Positions 24,017 to 32,493 of a stretch of 64,000 nucleotides of DNA are shown here, one piece after another (positions within the stretch are counted from its first letter, which is position 1; each line of letters begins with the position of its first letter). The notes beneath the pieces are model-generated. The model was not told the origin of the DNA. It saw nothing but the letters and a program-made list of their open reading frames with translations, and made no database searches. The stretch is from Dactylosporangium aurantiacum (GTDB taxonomy: Bacteria > Actinomycetota > Actinomycetes > Mycobacteriales > Micromonosporaceae): positions 1-64,000 of the forward strand of contig NZ_JNYJ01000039.1 in the NCBI RefSeq assembly GCF_000716715.1, in the 5' to 3' direction. Both the position numbers and the translations under genes were made by a program.

Positions 24017-25318
24017 TTACGCGCGCCCGTCGGCGCCGCACTTGACCTTCAGCCGGATGCAGTACGCGACCCGGCGGTCCATCTCGGCCTGCGGCCAGGC
24101 GTTGAAGAAGTCGCCGTGCATGGTGAACCCGGCACCCGAGCTGAGCCGGATGCGGGACGGGTCACCGTTGACCGGGTACCGCAGGACCTGGCGCAGCTTC
24201 GGCACCGGCACCGGGTGCGTCGCCGGGCAGGCCCCGTTGACCGGGTAGGCCATGTGGCTCTTGTGGTCGGCCGAGTCCAGGTCACGCCCGTTCCAGCACT
24301 GCGGGAAGTCCAGGTAGGACTCCAGCATCGAGTCGGCCGGGCAGTTGATGAAGTCCTTCCCCGCGCCGGCCTCGTTGTGGTGCAGGCAGGACCAGCGGGA
24401 GATGGTGGTCGCGTCGGGCGCGGTCGCCTTGGCGTTGCCGGCGACGATCCGCAGCCCGTACGGCAGCGACTGGGTCTGCTCGCGCACGGCGTCGCTGACC
24501 CCTTCACCGAGGTAGTAGAACGTGGTGATCACCGGCTCCTTCGCGACCCCGTCCTGGTACAGGGTCGGCACCCAGTACGAGGACTTGTCGACGGCCGGGT
24601 TGCAGTTGCTCGGGCCGTTGGCGAGGTCGTTGACCGTCGTGTTGCCGTTGGTGACGGTGCTGCCGAAGAAGCTGTGCATGTGCGACGCCCCCGGCAGCCC
24701 CGGGAAGACGATCGGGTCGTCCGGCAGCCGGTGGCTGAACGGGCAGTCGGCGAGGAACTCCGCGACCCGGACCGCGCCCGGCGGGATGGTGGTCGGGTTG
24801 CTGGTGGGGGTCGACCCGCCGGTCCCGAACACCTGGAACTCCCACAGCGACACGCCGTACTGCGTGGCCCGGCGGGTGGTGTTCAGCTTCACGTACCGGC
24901 CGGAGCCGGACACGTCGAGCGTCTGGACCCCGCCGGTGCTGTTCACCGTGGTGTTGATCGTCGTCCACGAGGCGCCGTCGGCCGACGTCTGGATGGTGAA
25001 GTCGCGGGCGTACGCGGCCTCCCAGTTCAGCACCACCTTGGTGATGGTGGCGGGCGCGCCCAGGTCGACCCGCAGCCACTGCGGGTCGCTGAACGCGCTC
25101 GACCACCGGGTGCCCCCGTTGCCGTCGACCGCGTTCGCGGCGGCGGCACCCCCGTTCTCCACCGAGGACGCCGTGACCGGCTTCCCCTGCGAGATCGGAA
25201 TCTCGGCGGCGTCCGCCGAGAAAGCCCGCGTGGCGGCGTACGTACCGACCAGTGCGGTGAGCGCCAACCCGATCAGGGACTTCCTGACCAGGCCCCTCCC
25301 CAGGACCCGGGCGCTCAC
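24017..25318 (-). CDS. Secreted discoidin (F5/8 type C)-DUF1996 protein
   Basis: A 433-residue exported protein. Signal peptide about 1-36 (LIGLALTALVGTYAATRAFS, cleavage near ADA-AE). A discoidin/CBM32-like domain follows (about 37-168: VTASSVENGG, DGNGGTRWSS, RVDLGAPATITKVVLNW), then DUF1996 (about 180-433: FLADCPFSHRLPDD, GASHMHSFFGS, and conserved His, Asp and Cys residues). DUF1996 occurs in fungi and actinomycetes and has no defined activity. The ATG overlaps the GH16 stop by 4 bp, so both are made together; a part in beta-glucan binding or degradation is inferred from that and from the shared discoidin module. Confidence 0.92.
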   Translation of the reverse strand: MSARVLGRGLVRKSLIGLALTALVGTYAATRAFSADAAEIPISQGKPVTASSVENGGAAAANAVDGNGGTRWSSAFSDPQWLRVDLGAPATITKVVLNWEAAYARDFTIQTSADGASWTTINTTVNSTGGVQTLDVSGSGRYVKLNTTRRATQYGVSLWEFQVFGTGGSTPTSNPTTIPPGAVRVAEFLADCPFSHRLPDDPIVFPGLPGASHMHSFFGSTVTNGNTTVNDLANGPSNCNPAVDKSSYWVPTLYQDGVAKEPVITTFYYLGEGVSDAVREQTQSLPYGLRIVAGNAKATAPDATTISRWSCLHHNEAGAGKDFINCPADSMLESYLDFPQCWNGRDLDSADHKSHMAYPVNGACPATHPVPVPKLRQVLRYPVNGDPSRIRLSSGAGFTMHGDFFNAWPQAEMDRRVAYCIRLKVKCGADGRA

Positions 25319-27507
25319 TTGTAGACCCGCACGTAGTCGACGTACATCCGGGACGGGAACGGCGTGGTCGCGTCGATCGGGCCCGGGAAGTCACCGCCGA
25401 CCGCGAGGTTGAGGATCAGGTAGAACTGGTGGTCGTACACCCACGGGCCGCGGGTCGTCTCGACGGTGTCCTTGTTGGCGACCAGGATGATCTGGTTGTC
25501 GACGCGGAACGTCATGTGCTTGCTGTCCCACTCCGTCGAGTAGACGTGGTAGTCCAGCGACAGGTCGACCGTGGAGATCTTCTGGCCGTAGCCGCCACCG
25601 CCGTTGTAGGCCGGCGCGTGCAGGGTCGAGTAGACCTCGTTGGTGTTCTTGCCGAGGATCTCCATGATGTCGATCTCGCCGTTGTACGGCCAGGGGCGGC
25701 CGGTCAGGAAGTCGGTGCCCATCATCCAGAAGGCGGGCCACAGGCCGTTGCCCTTCGGGACCTTGATGCGGGCCTCGACGCGGCCGTACTGGGTGGAGAA
25801 CTTGTTGCTGGTGTTGATCCGGCCCGAGGTGTAGTCGCGGCCGCCGAGGGTCTGCTTGCGGGCCTCGATGACCAGCGAGCCGCCCTGGATGGAGGTGTTC
25901 TCCAGGTTCGTGTAGTACTGGATCTCACCGTTCTGGCCGGTGCCCGGGTCGACCGTCCACTTGGACGTGTCGACGTTGGTGCCGGTGTTGAACTCGTCGG
26001 CCCAGACCAGGTTCGTGGCGGGGAACACCGGGTCGGCCGGGAACGCCGGCGGCTGGACCGGGTTGCCGCCGGTGCCGTACACCTTGAACTCCCACAGCGA
26101 GTAGCCGTAGCCGTTGGAGCGCTGGGTGCCGTACATCCGCACGTAGCGGCCGGTGCCGTTGACCGTCAGGGTCTCCCTGAAGCCCTTGCCGGTCGTGGTG
26201 GTGTAGATCGGCGTCCAGTTGACCGCGTCCGCCGACGTCTGGATCTGGTACGACACGGCGTACGCCGGGTCCCACTGCAGCACGACCTGCTTGATCTGCG
26301 CGGTCGCGCCGAGGTCGACGTAGATCCAGCCCGGGTCGACCCAGCCGTTCGTCGGGCTGGTCGCCCACCGGCTGGCGGGGTCGTTGTCGAACGCCTTGTC
26401 CGGGGTGCACGGGTTGCAGTTGCTGTCGTTCTGCGAGGTCGACGCGACGGCCGGCTTCTTGTACGACAGCAGGACGCTGGTGCCGGGCTGGCTCGGGCTC
26501 TGGCTCGGGCTCTGGCTCGGCTGGCTCGGGCTGCTGCTCGGCGTGTCGTTCGTGGTGGGCGGCGCGCCCGTCACGCGGACCTGGAACTCCCACAGCGAGT
26601 AGCCCCACTGGGTGGCCCGGGCGGTGCCGTTGAGCCGCACGTACCGGCCGGAGCCGGTGACCGTGAGCTCCTGCACGCCGCCGGTGCCGGTCGTGGTGCT
26701 GTAGATGTTCGTCCAGGTGGAGCCGTTGGTGGAGGTCTGGAGCTGGAACGCGGTCGCGTACGCCGTCTCCCAGTTCAGCGTCACGCCGCAGATGCTCTGG
26801 GTGGTGCCGAGGTCGACCTGGATCCACTGCGGGTCACCGGCGGCGCTGGACCAGCGGGTGCCGGTGTTGCCGTCGAACGCGGACGCGGCGGGCGTGCCGG
26901 CGTTCTCCGTCGAGGAGGCGGTGGCCGCCTTGCCCAGCGCGGCGTTGGTGGTGCCGCAGCCGGTGGGCGTGCTGCCGCCGTACACCTGGAACTCCCACAG
27001 CGAGACGCCGTACTGGGTGGCCCGGGCGGTCGTGTTGACCCGCACGTAGCGGCCCGAGCCGGTGACGGTCAGGCTCTGGATGCCGCCGGTGGAGGTCGTG
27101 GTGCTGTAGATGGTGGTCCAGGTGGAGCCGTTGCCGGAGGTCTGGATCTGGTACGCGGACGCGTAGGCCGCCTCCCAGTTCAGCGCGACCCGGGTGATGC
27201 TCTGCGTGGCGCCCAGGTCGACCTGGATCCACTGCGGGTCGCTGAAGGCGCTGGACCAGCGGGTCCCGGTGTTGCCGTCGGTGGCGTTGGAGGCGGGGGT
27301 GCCGGCGTTCTCCGTCGAGGACGCGGTGGTGGGCTTACCCTGCGACAGCAGGGTCTCCGCGGCGTCGGCGCGGGTCACGACCACGACGATGTAGGCGCAC
27401 AGCATCGCGGCCACCGCGGTGGCGATGGCGCCGGCGCGCAGGGTGCGCCGGCCGGTCGTAAATCGTGAGAGACGTCGATGGCCGGGGGCGGGTGCCGACC
27501 AAGGCAT
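25315..27507 (-). CDS. Secreted GH16 endo-beta-glucanase with three discoidin domains
   Basis: A 730-residue exported hydrolase. An N-terminal hydrophobic segment (about 25-43) is followed by discoidin/F5-8C modules at about 48-175, 181-318 and 342-478; a Ser/Pro/Gln linker (SPSQPSQSPSQSPSQP) precedes the third. The catalytic GH16 domain covers about 488-730, with GEIDIMEILG near 610-619 holding nucleophile and acid/base Glu. The family includes laminarinases (endo-1,3-beta-glucanases), the likeliest activity. ATG at 27507 is preferred because GGAG lies 6 nt before it; an in-frame ATG at 27519 lacks one. Overlaps the DUF1996 gene by ATGA and has LacI-type operators upstream. Confidence 0.94.
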   Translation of the reverse strand: MPWSAPAPGHRRLSRFTTGRRTLRAGAIATAVAAMLCAYIVVVVTRADAAETLLSQGKPTTASSTENAGTPASNATDGNTGTRWSSAFSDPQWIQVDLGATQSITRVALNWEAAYASAYQIQTSGNGSTWTTIYSTTTSTGGIQSLTVTGSGRYVRVNTTARATQYGVSLWEFQVYGGSTPTGCGTTNAALGKAATASSTENAGTPAASAFDGNTGTRWSSAAGDPQWIQVDLGTTQSICGVTLNWETAYATAFQLQTSTNGSTWTNIYSTTTGTGGVQELTVTGSGRYVRLNGTARATQWGYSLWEFQVRVTGAPPTTNDTPSSSPSQPSQSPSQSPSQPGTSVLLSYKKPAVASTSQNDSNCNPCTPDKAFDNDPASRWATSPTNGWVDPGWIYVDLGATAQIKQVVLQWDPAYAVSYQIQTSADAVNWTPIYTTTTGKGFRETLTVNGTGRYVRMYGTQRSNGYGYSLWEFKVYGTGGNPVQPPAFPADPVFPATNLVWADEFNTGTNVDTSKWTVDPGTGQNGEIQYYTNLENTSIQGGSLVIEARKQTLGGRDYTSGRINTSNKFSTQYGRVEARIKVPKGNGLWPAFWMMGTDFLTGRPWPYNGEIDIMEILGKNTNEVYSTLHAPAYNGGGGYGQKISTVDLSLDYHVYSTEWDSKHMTFRVDNQIILVANKDTVETTRGPWVYDHQFYLILNLAVGGDFPGPIDATTPFPSRMYVDYVRVYK

Positions 27508-27555
27508 AGGGAGCTCCATTCATGTCGCTCGGGTGACCAGTGTGTTGCGGAGGGA

Positions 27556-27573
27556 TGAGAGAGCGCTCTCTCA
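27556..27573. promoter_or_regulatory. LacI-type operator 1
   Basis: Perfect 18-bp palindrome TGAGAGAGCGCTCTCTCA, 49 bp upstream of the GH16 start. The GAGCGCTC core is shared with CebR/CelR operators that control glucan and cellobiose use in actinomycetes. Confidence 0.8.
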
Positions 27574-27625
27574 TCCGGTCACTGTGAACCCTTGCTCGAA
27601 TCGTGTCAATGCTTCCACCCGAATG

Positions 27626-27639
27626 GGAGAGCGCTCTCC
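27626..27639. promoter_or_regulatory. LacI-type operator 2
   Basis: Perfect 14-bp palindrome GGAGAGCGCTCTCC, centred about 68 bp from operator 1, which could allow looping. Confidence 0.75.
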
Positions 27640-27713
27640 AAACATCGACTACCAGCAGCTCACGGCCGGTTGACGCTCCGTCGCGCAGTGACAAAGCCTG
27701 ATGCGACCGGCGC

Positions 27714-27728
27714 GGGAGCGCTCTCCCC
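27714..27728. promoter_or_regulatory. Possible third LacI-type site
   Basis: GGGAGCGCTCTCCCC has the same GAGCGCTC core with weaker symmetry, centred 87 bp beyond operator 2 and near the 3' end of the neighbouring GNAT gene. Confidence 0.45.
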
Positions 27729-27754
27729 AGGTCAGCGCGCCGGGCGCCGCGGTG

Positions 27755-28297
27755 TTACGGACGGCGCATGATCCAGACCGGCAGCTCGTCACCGACGGTG
27801 AGGTGCTCGATCACGTCGAAGCCGACCCGGCGGTACACCTCGACGTTGCCCGGGTTGGAGGTCTCCAGCAGCGCGGGCAGCCCGTCGGCGGCGGCCCGCT
27901 CCAGCGCCGGCACCATGGCGGCCCGGGCCAGCCGCCGGCCGCGGTGCGCCGGATGGCACGCGAGCACCCCCAGGTACCAGCGCGGATGGGTCGGCATCAC
28001 GGCGGCGACGGCGCGCTCGTACACGGCGAACCGGCCGGTCGGCTCGTGGCTGGACGGCGGCGCGTCGGGCCCATCCCACATGGCGACCGCGGCGCCGCCG
28101 TCGGCGACCCAGACGGTGCCGTGCCCGACCCTGGCGTCGAACAGCCCGCCGGCGATCGCCTCCGCCTCGCGCTGGAACGTGCTGTCGTCGGGGCAGAAGA
28201 ACCGGAACGCGGGGTCGGCGGCGAACGCGGCGACGACGGTGGCGACCACCGCGGCACGGTGCGCGGGGGTCGCCACCTCGATGAGAGGTGTGGTCAC
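27755..28297 (-). CDS. GNAT family N-acetyltransferase
   Basis: A 180-residue GNAT-fold protein: AAVVATVVAAFAADPAFRFFCPD at the start is seen in part; WYLGVLACHPAHRGRRLARA is the strand and acetyl-CoA pyrophosphate loop (Q/R-x-x-G/R type), and LLETSNPGNVEVYRRVGFDV is the usual C-terminal Asn/Tyr region. Acceptor unknown. The start is a GTG at 28297 overlapping the stop of the anti-sigma-type gene (GTGA), so it is the last gene of the sigma operon. Confidence 0.85.
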   Translation of the reverse strand: MTTPLIEVATPAHRAAVVATVVAAFAADPAFRFFCPDDSTFQREAEAIAGGLFDARVGHGTVWVADGGAAVAMWDGPDAPPSSHEPTGRFAVYERAVAAVMPTHPRWYLGVLACHPAHRGRRLARAAMVPALERAAADGLPALLETSNPGNVEVYRRVGFDVIEHLTVGDELPVWIMRRP

Positions 28298-29154
28298 GAC
28301 CAGGTCATACCACGGATGATCTCGTCGAACGCCGAGTTTCCGACGCCCGCATCGACGGGCGCCATGGTGAAGCGGACCGTACCGTCGGCGGACCACCACC
28401 CGGCCCGCGGGCCGCCGGGGGCGCCGTAGACGTCGACCGTGCGGCCTCCGACGGTGACAGTGTGGTCGGCCGCGGTGAGCCGGGCACCGCCGTCCGGGTC
28501 CCAGCGGAAGGCCGACACCCCGAGGTCCGGGCCGCCGGGCCGGGTGAAGCGCAGCACCAGGATCGCGCCGCCGGCCCACACCGCGGGCAGCTCCGTCCAG
28601 CCGCCGGCGGCCAGGTCCGGCAGCTGCGTGTCGCGCACGACGACCCGCCGGCCGCCGGGGTCCCGGGCGTCCAGCACCGTCCGGTCGCCGACCGCCTGGG
28701 GCAGCACGAACGTGTGCGCGGCGGCCACCTCGTCGTCGCGGCAGCCGGTGTACGCCCCGGCGAGGAACACCGCGATGCCGTGCTCGCCCCAGTCGACCCG
28801 GTCGCCGGCCGGTTCCCGCGCGACGCACTTGCCGGGCAGCGGCGCGGCGTACACGGTGACGCGGGTGCCGGTCCGGTCGACGCGGGCGGTGTGCCACGGC
28901 ACCCCCGTCACGACCGGGCCGGCCGGGCGGGGCGTCGACGCGGCCGGTCGCGGCGGCACCGGCGCCGGGTCCGGGCGGGCGACCGCCGCGCCGGCGAGGA
29001 CCACCCCGGCCACGACCGCGGCGGCCGCCCATCCGGTGGCGCGGCGGCGGCGCACCCGGCGCCGGATCGCGGCCCGCGGCGGGGTCAGCAGCGGCGGCGG
29101 TACGGTGGCGAGCGCCCGCTCGAAGAGCTCGGTGACCCGCGTCTCGTCGCTCAT
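28294..29154 (-). CDS. Membrane-anchored anti-sigma-like protein
   Basis: A 286-residue protein. A short cytoplasmic N-terminus (MSDETRVTELFERAL, basic RRRVRRRRATG) precedes one membrane helix (about 41-58, WAAAAVVAGVVLAGAAVA) and an external domain of about 220 residues with two Cys pairs. No zinc-binding anti-sigma motif is seen. Its ATG overlaps the stop of the sigma gene, the usual place for a cognate anti-sigma factor in SigE-family loci; this assignment is by context. Overlaps the GNAT gene by GTGA. Confidence 0.7.
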   Translation of the reverse strand: MSDETRVTELFERALATVPPPLLTPPRAAIRRRVRRRRATGWAAAAVVAGVVLAGAAVARPDPAPVPPRPAASTPRPAGPVVTGVPWHTARVDRTGTRVTVYAAPLPGKCVAREPAGDRVDWGEHGIAVFLAGAYTGCRDDEVAAAHTFVLPQAVGDRTVLDARDPGGRRVVVRDTQLPDLAAGGWTELPAVWAGGAILVLRFTRPGGPDLGVSAFRWDPDGGARLTAADHTVTVGGRTVDVYGAPGGPRAGWWSADGTVRFTMAPVDAGVGNSAFDEIIRGMTWS

Positions 29155-29651
29155 CGCCGGGCCTCCTCGGTCAGCAGGGCCCGCAGCTGCGGGTCGTGGC
29201 GCAGGGCGGCGAGGGCCCGCGCGGTGTGCGACTTGACGGTCCCGACCCGCAGGCCGAGGACCCGCGCCGTGTCGGCCTCGGTGCAGTCGCCGTGGAAGCG
29301 CAGCATCAGCACCGCCCGCTGCTGGCGCGGCAGCCGGGCGAGGGCACCGGCGAGCAGATGGCGCAGCTCGACGCCCTCCAGCGCACCGTCGGCCGCCGCC
29401 CGCTCCGGCAGCCGCTCGGTCGGCAGCTCCCCCCGCCACCGCCGGCGCCACCAGCTCAGGTACGTGGTGGCCAGCATCGCGCGCAGGTACGCGTCGGGCG
29501 AGCCGTCACGGATGCGCGGCCAGCGGCCGTACGCGCGGGCCAGGACCGTCTGCACCAGGTCCTCGGCGCGGTGCCAGTCCTGGGTCAGCAGCCACGCCGC
29601 GCGCAGCAGCCGCGGCCACGCGGCGTTGACGTACGCCTCGAAGTCCTCCAC
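29151..29651 (-). CDS. SigE-family ECF RNA polymerase sigma factor
   Basis: Sigma region 2 contains AYVNAAWPRLLRAAWLLTQD and HRAEDLVQTVLARAYGRW; region 4 contains LPRQQRAVLMLRFHGDCTEADTARVLG and VGTVKSHTARAL. This is the actinobacterial SigE family of ECF factors. The GTG at 29651 gives 166 residues and has GAAGG 7 nt upstream; a TTG at 29675 would add 8 residues. The stop overlaps the following anti-sigma-like gene (ATGA). Confidence 0.9.
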   Translation of the reverse strand: MEDFEAYVNAAWPRLLRAAWLLTQDWHRAEDLVQTVLARAYGRWPRIRDGSPDAYLRAMLATTYLSWWRRRWRGELPTERLPERAAADGALEGVELRHLLAGALARLPRQQRAVLMLRFHGDCTEADTARVLGLRVGTVKSHTARALAALRHDPQLRALLTEEARR

Positions 29652-29699
29652 CGGCACCCCTTCCCGGGCGGTCAACGACGCCGGCCCGGGAAATGGTTG

Positions 29700-30065
29700 T
29701 CACCGGCGGGCGGCCTCCACCTGGCGCAGGTACGCGGCGATCGCGTCACGGTTGCGGGCCAGGCACGCGATCCGGGCGTCCATCCGGTCGCGCTCCGCCT
29801 CCAGCAGCGCGACGAGCTCCTCGCTGGCGTCGGAGACGGTGATCGTGCACGGGTTGTCGGTGCACGGCAGGACCTCCCGGATGACCCTGGTCGGCAGGCC
29901 CGCGTCGAGCAGGCCACGGATCTGCTGCACCCGGTCGACGAGGTGCTCGGCGTAGTCGCGGTACCCGTTGGCGAGGCGCACCGGCGTGAGCAGCCCCTGC
30001 TCCTCGTAGTAGCGCAGCAGGCGGGCCGGGATACCCGTACGGCGCGACAACTCACCTATGCGCAT
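29700..30065 (-). CDS. MerR-family transcriptional regulator
   Basis: A 121-residue regulator: MerR winged helix (MRIGELSRRTGIPARLLRYY, residues 1-20), then YRDYAEHLVDRVQQIRGLLD and a long dimerisation helix (about 80-115). PCTDNPCTI around 68-76 resembles the short Cys-containing loop of drug- or redox-responsive members, but is not a classic metal site. GGGGGAG precedes the ATG. It is divergent from an MFS transporter whose promoter carries an 18-bp palindrome. Confidence 0.92.
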   Translation of the reverse strand: MRIGELSRRTGIPARLLRYYEEQGLLTPVRLANGYRDYAEHLVDRVQQIRGLLDAGLPTRVIREVLPCTDNPCTITVSDASEELVALLEAERDRMDARIACLARNRDAIAAYLRQVEAARR

Positions 30066-30077
30066 GCTCACTCCCCC

Positions 30078-30110
30078 TTGACGTTCACACCAGTGTGAAC
30101 CTCCGATGAT
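30078..30110 (+). promoter_or_regulatory. MerR-controlled promoter of the MFS transporter
   Basis: TTGACG (30078-30083) and GATGAT (30105-30110) flank an over-long spacer of 21 bp, and the perfect palindrome GTTCACACCAGTGTGAAC (30083-30100) fills it. An extended spacer with a centred palindrome is the hallmark of MerR-activated promoters. The -10 is 6 nt before the ATG, so the message may be leaderless. Confidence 0.65.
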
Positions 30111-30116
30111 CCGGGC

Positions 30117-31502
30117 ATGCCGCTGCTCCTGCTGTCCCTGGCCCAGTTCCTGCTCGCCCTGGACTACTCCATCGTGTACGTGGCGCTGCCCGGCATCGCC
30201 GCCGACCTGGACCTGGACCTGGCCGCCGCCCAATGGGTGGTGAGCGCGTACGCGGTGCCGTTCGCCGGGTTCCTGCTGGTCGGCGGCCGGCTCGCGGACC
30301 GGGCCGGCGCGGGCCGGCTGTTCGTGGCCGCGGCCGCCGGGTTCGGCGTGGCGAGCGTCGCCGGCGGTCTCGCCGCCTCCGGCGGGGTGCTGCTCGGCGC
30401 CCGCTTCGCCCAGGGCGTGGCCGCGGCGCTGCTGCAGCCGGCGATCCTGGGCCTGCTCGGCACCATGTTCCCGGCCCGCTCCCGGGCGCTGTCGGTGTGG
30501 GGCGCCGTCGGCGCGTCCGGCCTCGCCGCGGGCGTCGTGCTCGGCGGCGTCCTGACCCGCGTCTCATGGCGGTGGACGTTCCTGGTCAACGTGCCGGTGA
30601 CCGTGCTGTGCGCCGCCGGCGGCCTGCTGTGGCTGCGGGACCGGGCGGTCCACGGCGCCCGGGTGCCGCTGACCGGGTCGCTGCTCGGCACCGGCGCCGC
30701 GCTCGGTGCGGTGCTCGGCCTCACCCTCGGCGGCACCGCCGGCTGGACCGCCCCGGCGACCCTCGCCACGCTGCTGGCCACCGCCGCGTCCGCCACCGGC
30801 TTCGTGACCCACGAACGGCGCGCCGCCACCCCCTTGATCGAGCCGGCCCTGCGCGGCATCCGCAGCCTGCGGGTCGGCGTGGCGGCCACGGCGCTGTACA
30901 TGGCCAGCGTCGGCGCCGAGTTCTACGTGGTGACCCTGCTGCTGCAGTCGGCGCGCGGCTACTCGCCGCTGCGGGCGGGCCTGGCGTTCCTGCCCCTGGC
31001 CGCCCTCGTCACCGTGGGCAGCGCCGTCACCGGCCGGGCGGTGCGCCGCTTCGGCAGCCCGGCGGTCCTGTCGGCCGGTTTCGCCCTGGCCGCCGCCGGT
31101 CTGGGCTGGCTGGCTCTGGCCGCCGGCGCCCCCTACGCCACCGGCCTGCTGCCGGGCCTGCTGGTCAGCGGCTTCGCCCACGGCATGGTCTACACCGCGA
31201 TGTTCGTCCTCGGCGGCCGCGACGTCCCTCCACCCCACCAGTCCTCGGCCGGCGCGCTGCTCACCACGTCGCAGTACCTGTCCGGCGCCGTCACCGTCGC
31301 CGTGCTCACCCTCGTCCTCGCCGCCGGCTTCGGCTTCGGCGCCCTGTTCGCGGCGACGGCGGCCGCCGCCCTGACCGGCGCCGCCGTCACCGCCGGCCGG
31401 GGCCTGCTCGACCAGAAATGTCGTACCCGGCTGGTAGAACGGTTCCAGCACAGTTCAGAGGACCCGCCACCGCACCCCGCCCGGGCGGATGCGCAGGCGT
31501 GA
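30117..31502 (+). CDS. MFS transporter, DHA2/EmrB-like drug exporter
   Basis: A 461-residue membrane protein with 12 to 14 hydrophobic segments. The N-terminal helix has LDYSIVYVALPGIAADL (motif D1-like) and motif A appears as GGRLADRAGAGRLFV; motif C-like Gly-rich GASGLAAGVVLGGVL is that of proton-driven exporters. The C-terminal 45 residues are hydrophilic. Likely expels a toxic compound sensed by the divergent MerR protein. Confidence 0.92.
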   Translation: MPLLLLSLAQFLLALDYSIVYVALPGIAADLDLDLAAAQWVVSAYAVPFAGFLLVGGRLADRAGAGRLFVAAAAGFGVASVAGGLAASGGVLLGARFAQGVAAALLQPAILGLLGTMFPARSRALSVWGAVGASGLAAGVVLGGVLTRVSWRWTFLVNVPVTVLCAAGGLLWLRDRAVHGARVPLTGSLLGTGAALGAVLGLTLGGTAGWTAPATLATLLATAASATGFVTHERRAATPLIEPALRGIRSLRVGVAATALYMASVGAEFYVVTLLLQSARGYSPLRAGLAFLPLAALVTVGSAVTGRAVRRFGSPAVLSAGFALAAAGLGWLALAAGAPYATGLLPGLLVSGFAHGMVYTAMFVLGGRDVPPPHQSSAGALLTTSQYLSGAVTVAVLTLVLAAGFGFGALFAATAAAALTGAAVTAGRGLLDQKCRTRLVERFQHSSEDPPPHPARADAQA

Positions 31503-31984
31503 GGCCACCGCGCCACGCCGACGCAGCAGTGCGCGCAGGGACGGCCGCCACGGGACCGGCCGCCGCGACGAGCACCCACCGCCCGGCACCCTGACCGCCA
31601 ACCGCCGACCGACCGACCGCCGACCGACCGCCGACCTACCTGGTTGAGGACACCCAGTCGATCGGCCACGAAACCGGTCGCACCAGCGACGCGCGGAACC
31701 CCGCGGAATCCGGGGACCCACGCGACCACAACGAAGGGAGCCGTCTCCGGCGGAACGAAGGACGCCGTCCCGTGCGACTCGCGCGAGAAGGGTGGGGCCC
31801 TGTGCCGCCACAACGACACAGGACCCCAAGGAGTCACGACCGACCGGCGGCCACCGGCCGGCCCGGAGGATCGGACGACAGACCTCTCGCGAGGCTCGTC
31901 ACCGCAACCCCCGGCCCTTTCCGATGCCGCGTGCCCGCGCGTGAGGCTGCCGCGCGCAGCGCAGGCAGTGCGAGCGCCAGCGAG
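31503..31984. other. Gene-poor stretch beside IS remnant
   Basis: About 480 bp between the MFS stop and the recognisable transposase remnant. CCGACCGACCG-type direct repeats at about 31602-31637. The leftward frames contain no recognisable domain; some of it may be decayed insertion-sequence DNA. Confidence 0.4.
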
Positions 31985-32390
31985 CATGGGGGCTCCGGGG
32001 TGGGAACCCCTCCTGCTGCAAGCCGCCGTCACGGCGAGCGCCGGCAGCGTGCTGATGCGCCCGGACACTGGTGGAATCCACGCTGACGTCCCACCGGACC
32101 CGACCAGCGGTATCAGCGTGCGCCTGCAACGCGGTCAACACCGCCTGCCACGTCCCGTCCCGCTGCCACCGGCGGAACAACCAGTACAACGTCTGCCACG
32201 GCGCATACTCCGCCGGCACATCACGCCACGGCGCACCCACCCGGACCCGCCACCGGATCCCATCGATCAACTGCCGTCTGCTCCACTTCGGCGGCCGCCC
32301 ACGCACCGACGCAGCAGGCAGCACCGCGGCCAGAACCGCCCACTGCGCGTCGCTGAGGTCATGCCGCCTCGCCACCGCTACGCTGGCCAC
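31985..32390 (-). pseudogene. IS5-family transposase, N-terminal half, disrupted
   Basis: From a GTG at 32390 the product starts VARRHDLSDAQWAVLAAVLP and continues GRPPKWSRRQLIDGIRWR, GAPWRDVPAEYAPWQTLYW and VDSTSVRAHQHAAGARRDGG, the first half of IS427-group IS5 transposases up to the first catalytic Asp. After LQQEGFPP (about 31985) the expected RSRGGLTTKIH segment is missing and the reading frame continues into unrelated sequence. The DDE centre is incomplete, so it is inactive. Confidence 0.85.
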
Positions 32391-32446
32391 GAGGTCTCCG
32401 GTGTATGAAGGTTTGCTTGGTCGCTAACCCACTTACCGGAGACCTC
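32391..32446. mobile_element. IS end with 12-bp inverted repeat
   Basis: GAGGTCTCCGGT (32391-32402) and ACCGGAGACCTC (32435-32446) flank a 32-bp spacer immediately upstream of the transposase remnant. The outer copy is probably the terminal inverted repeat of the element; the other end is not identifiable. Confidence 0.6.
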
Positions 32447-32493
32447 GCCACATCTCGATCAACGCCACACCGACGAACAGCCAGCCCGACGGC

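Noticed and set aside
31190..32068. Leftward frame covering the MFS end and the IS remnant
   Set aside because: Crosses two unrelated annotated features and shows no domain; the piece inside the IS is out of the transposase frame.
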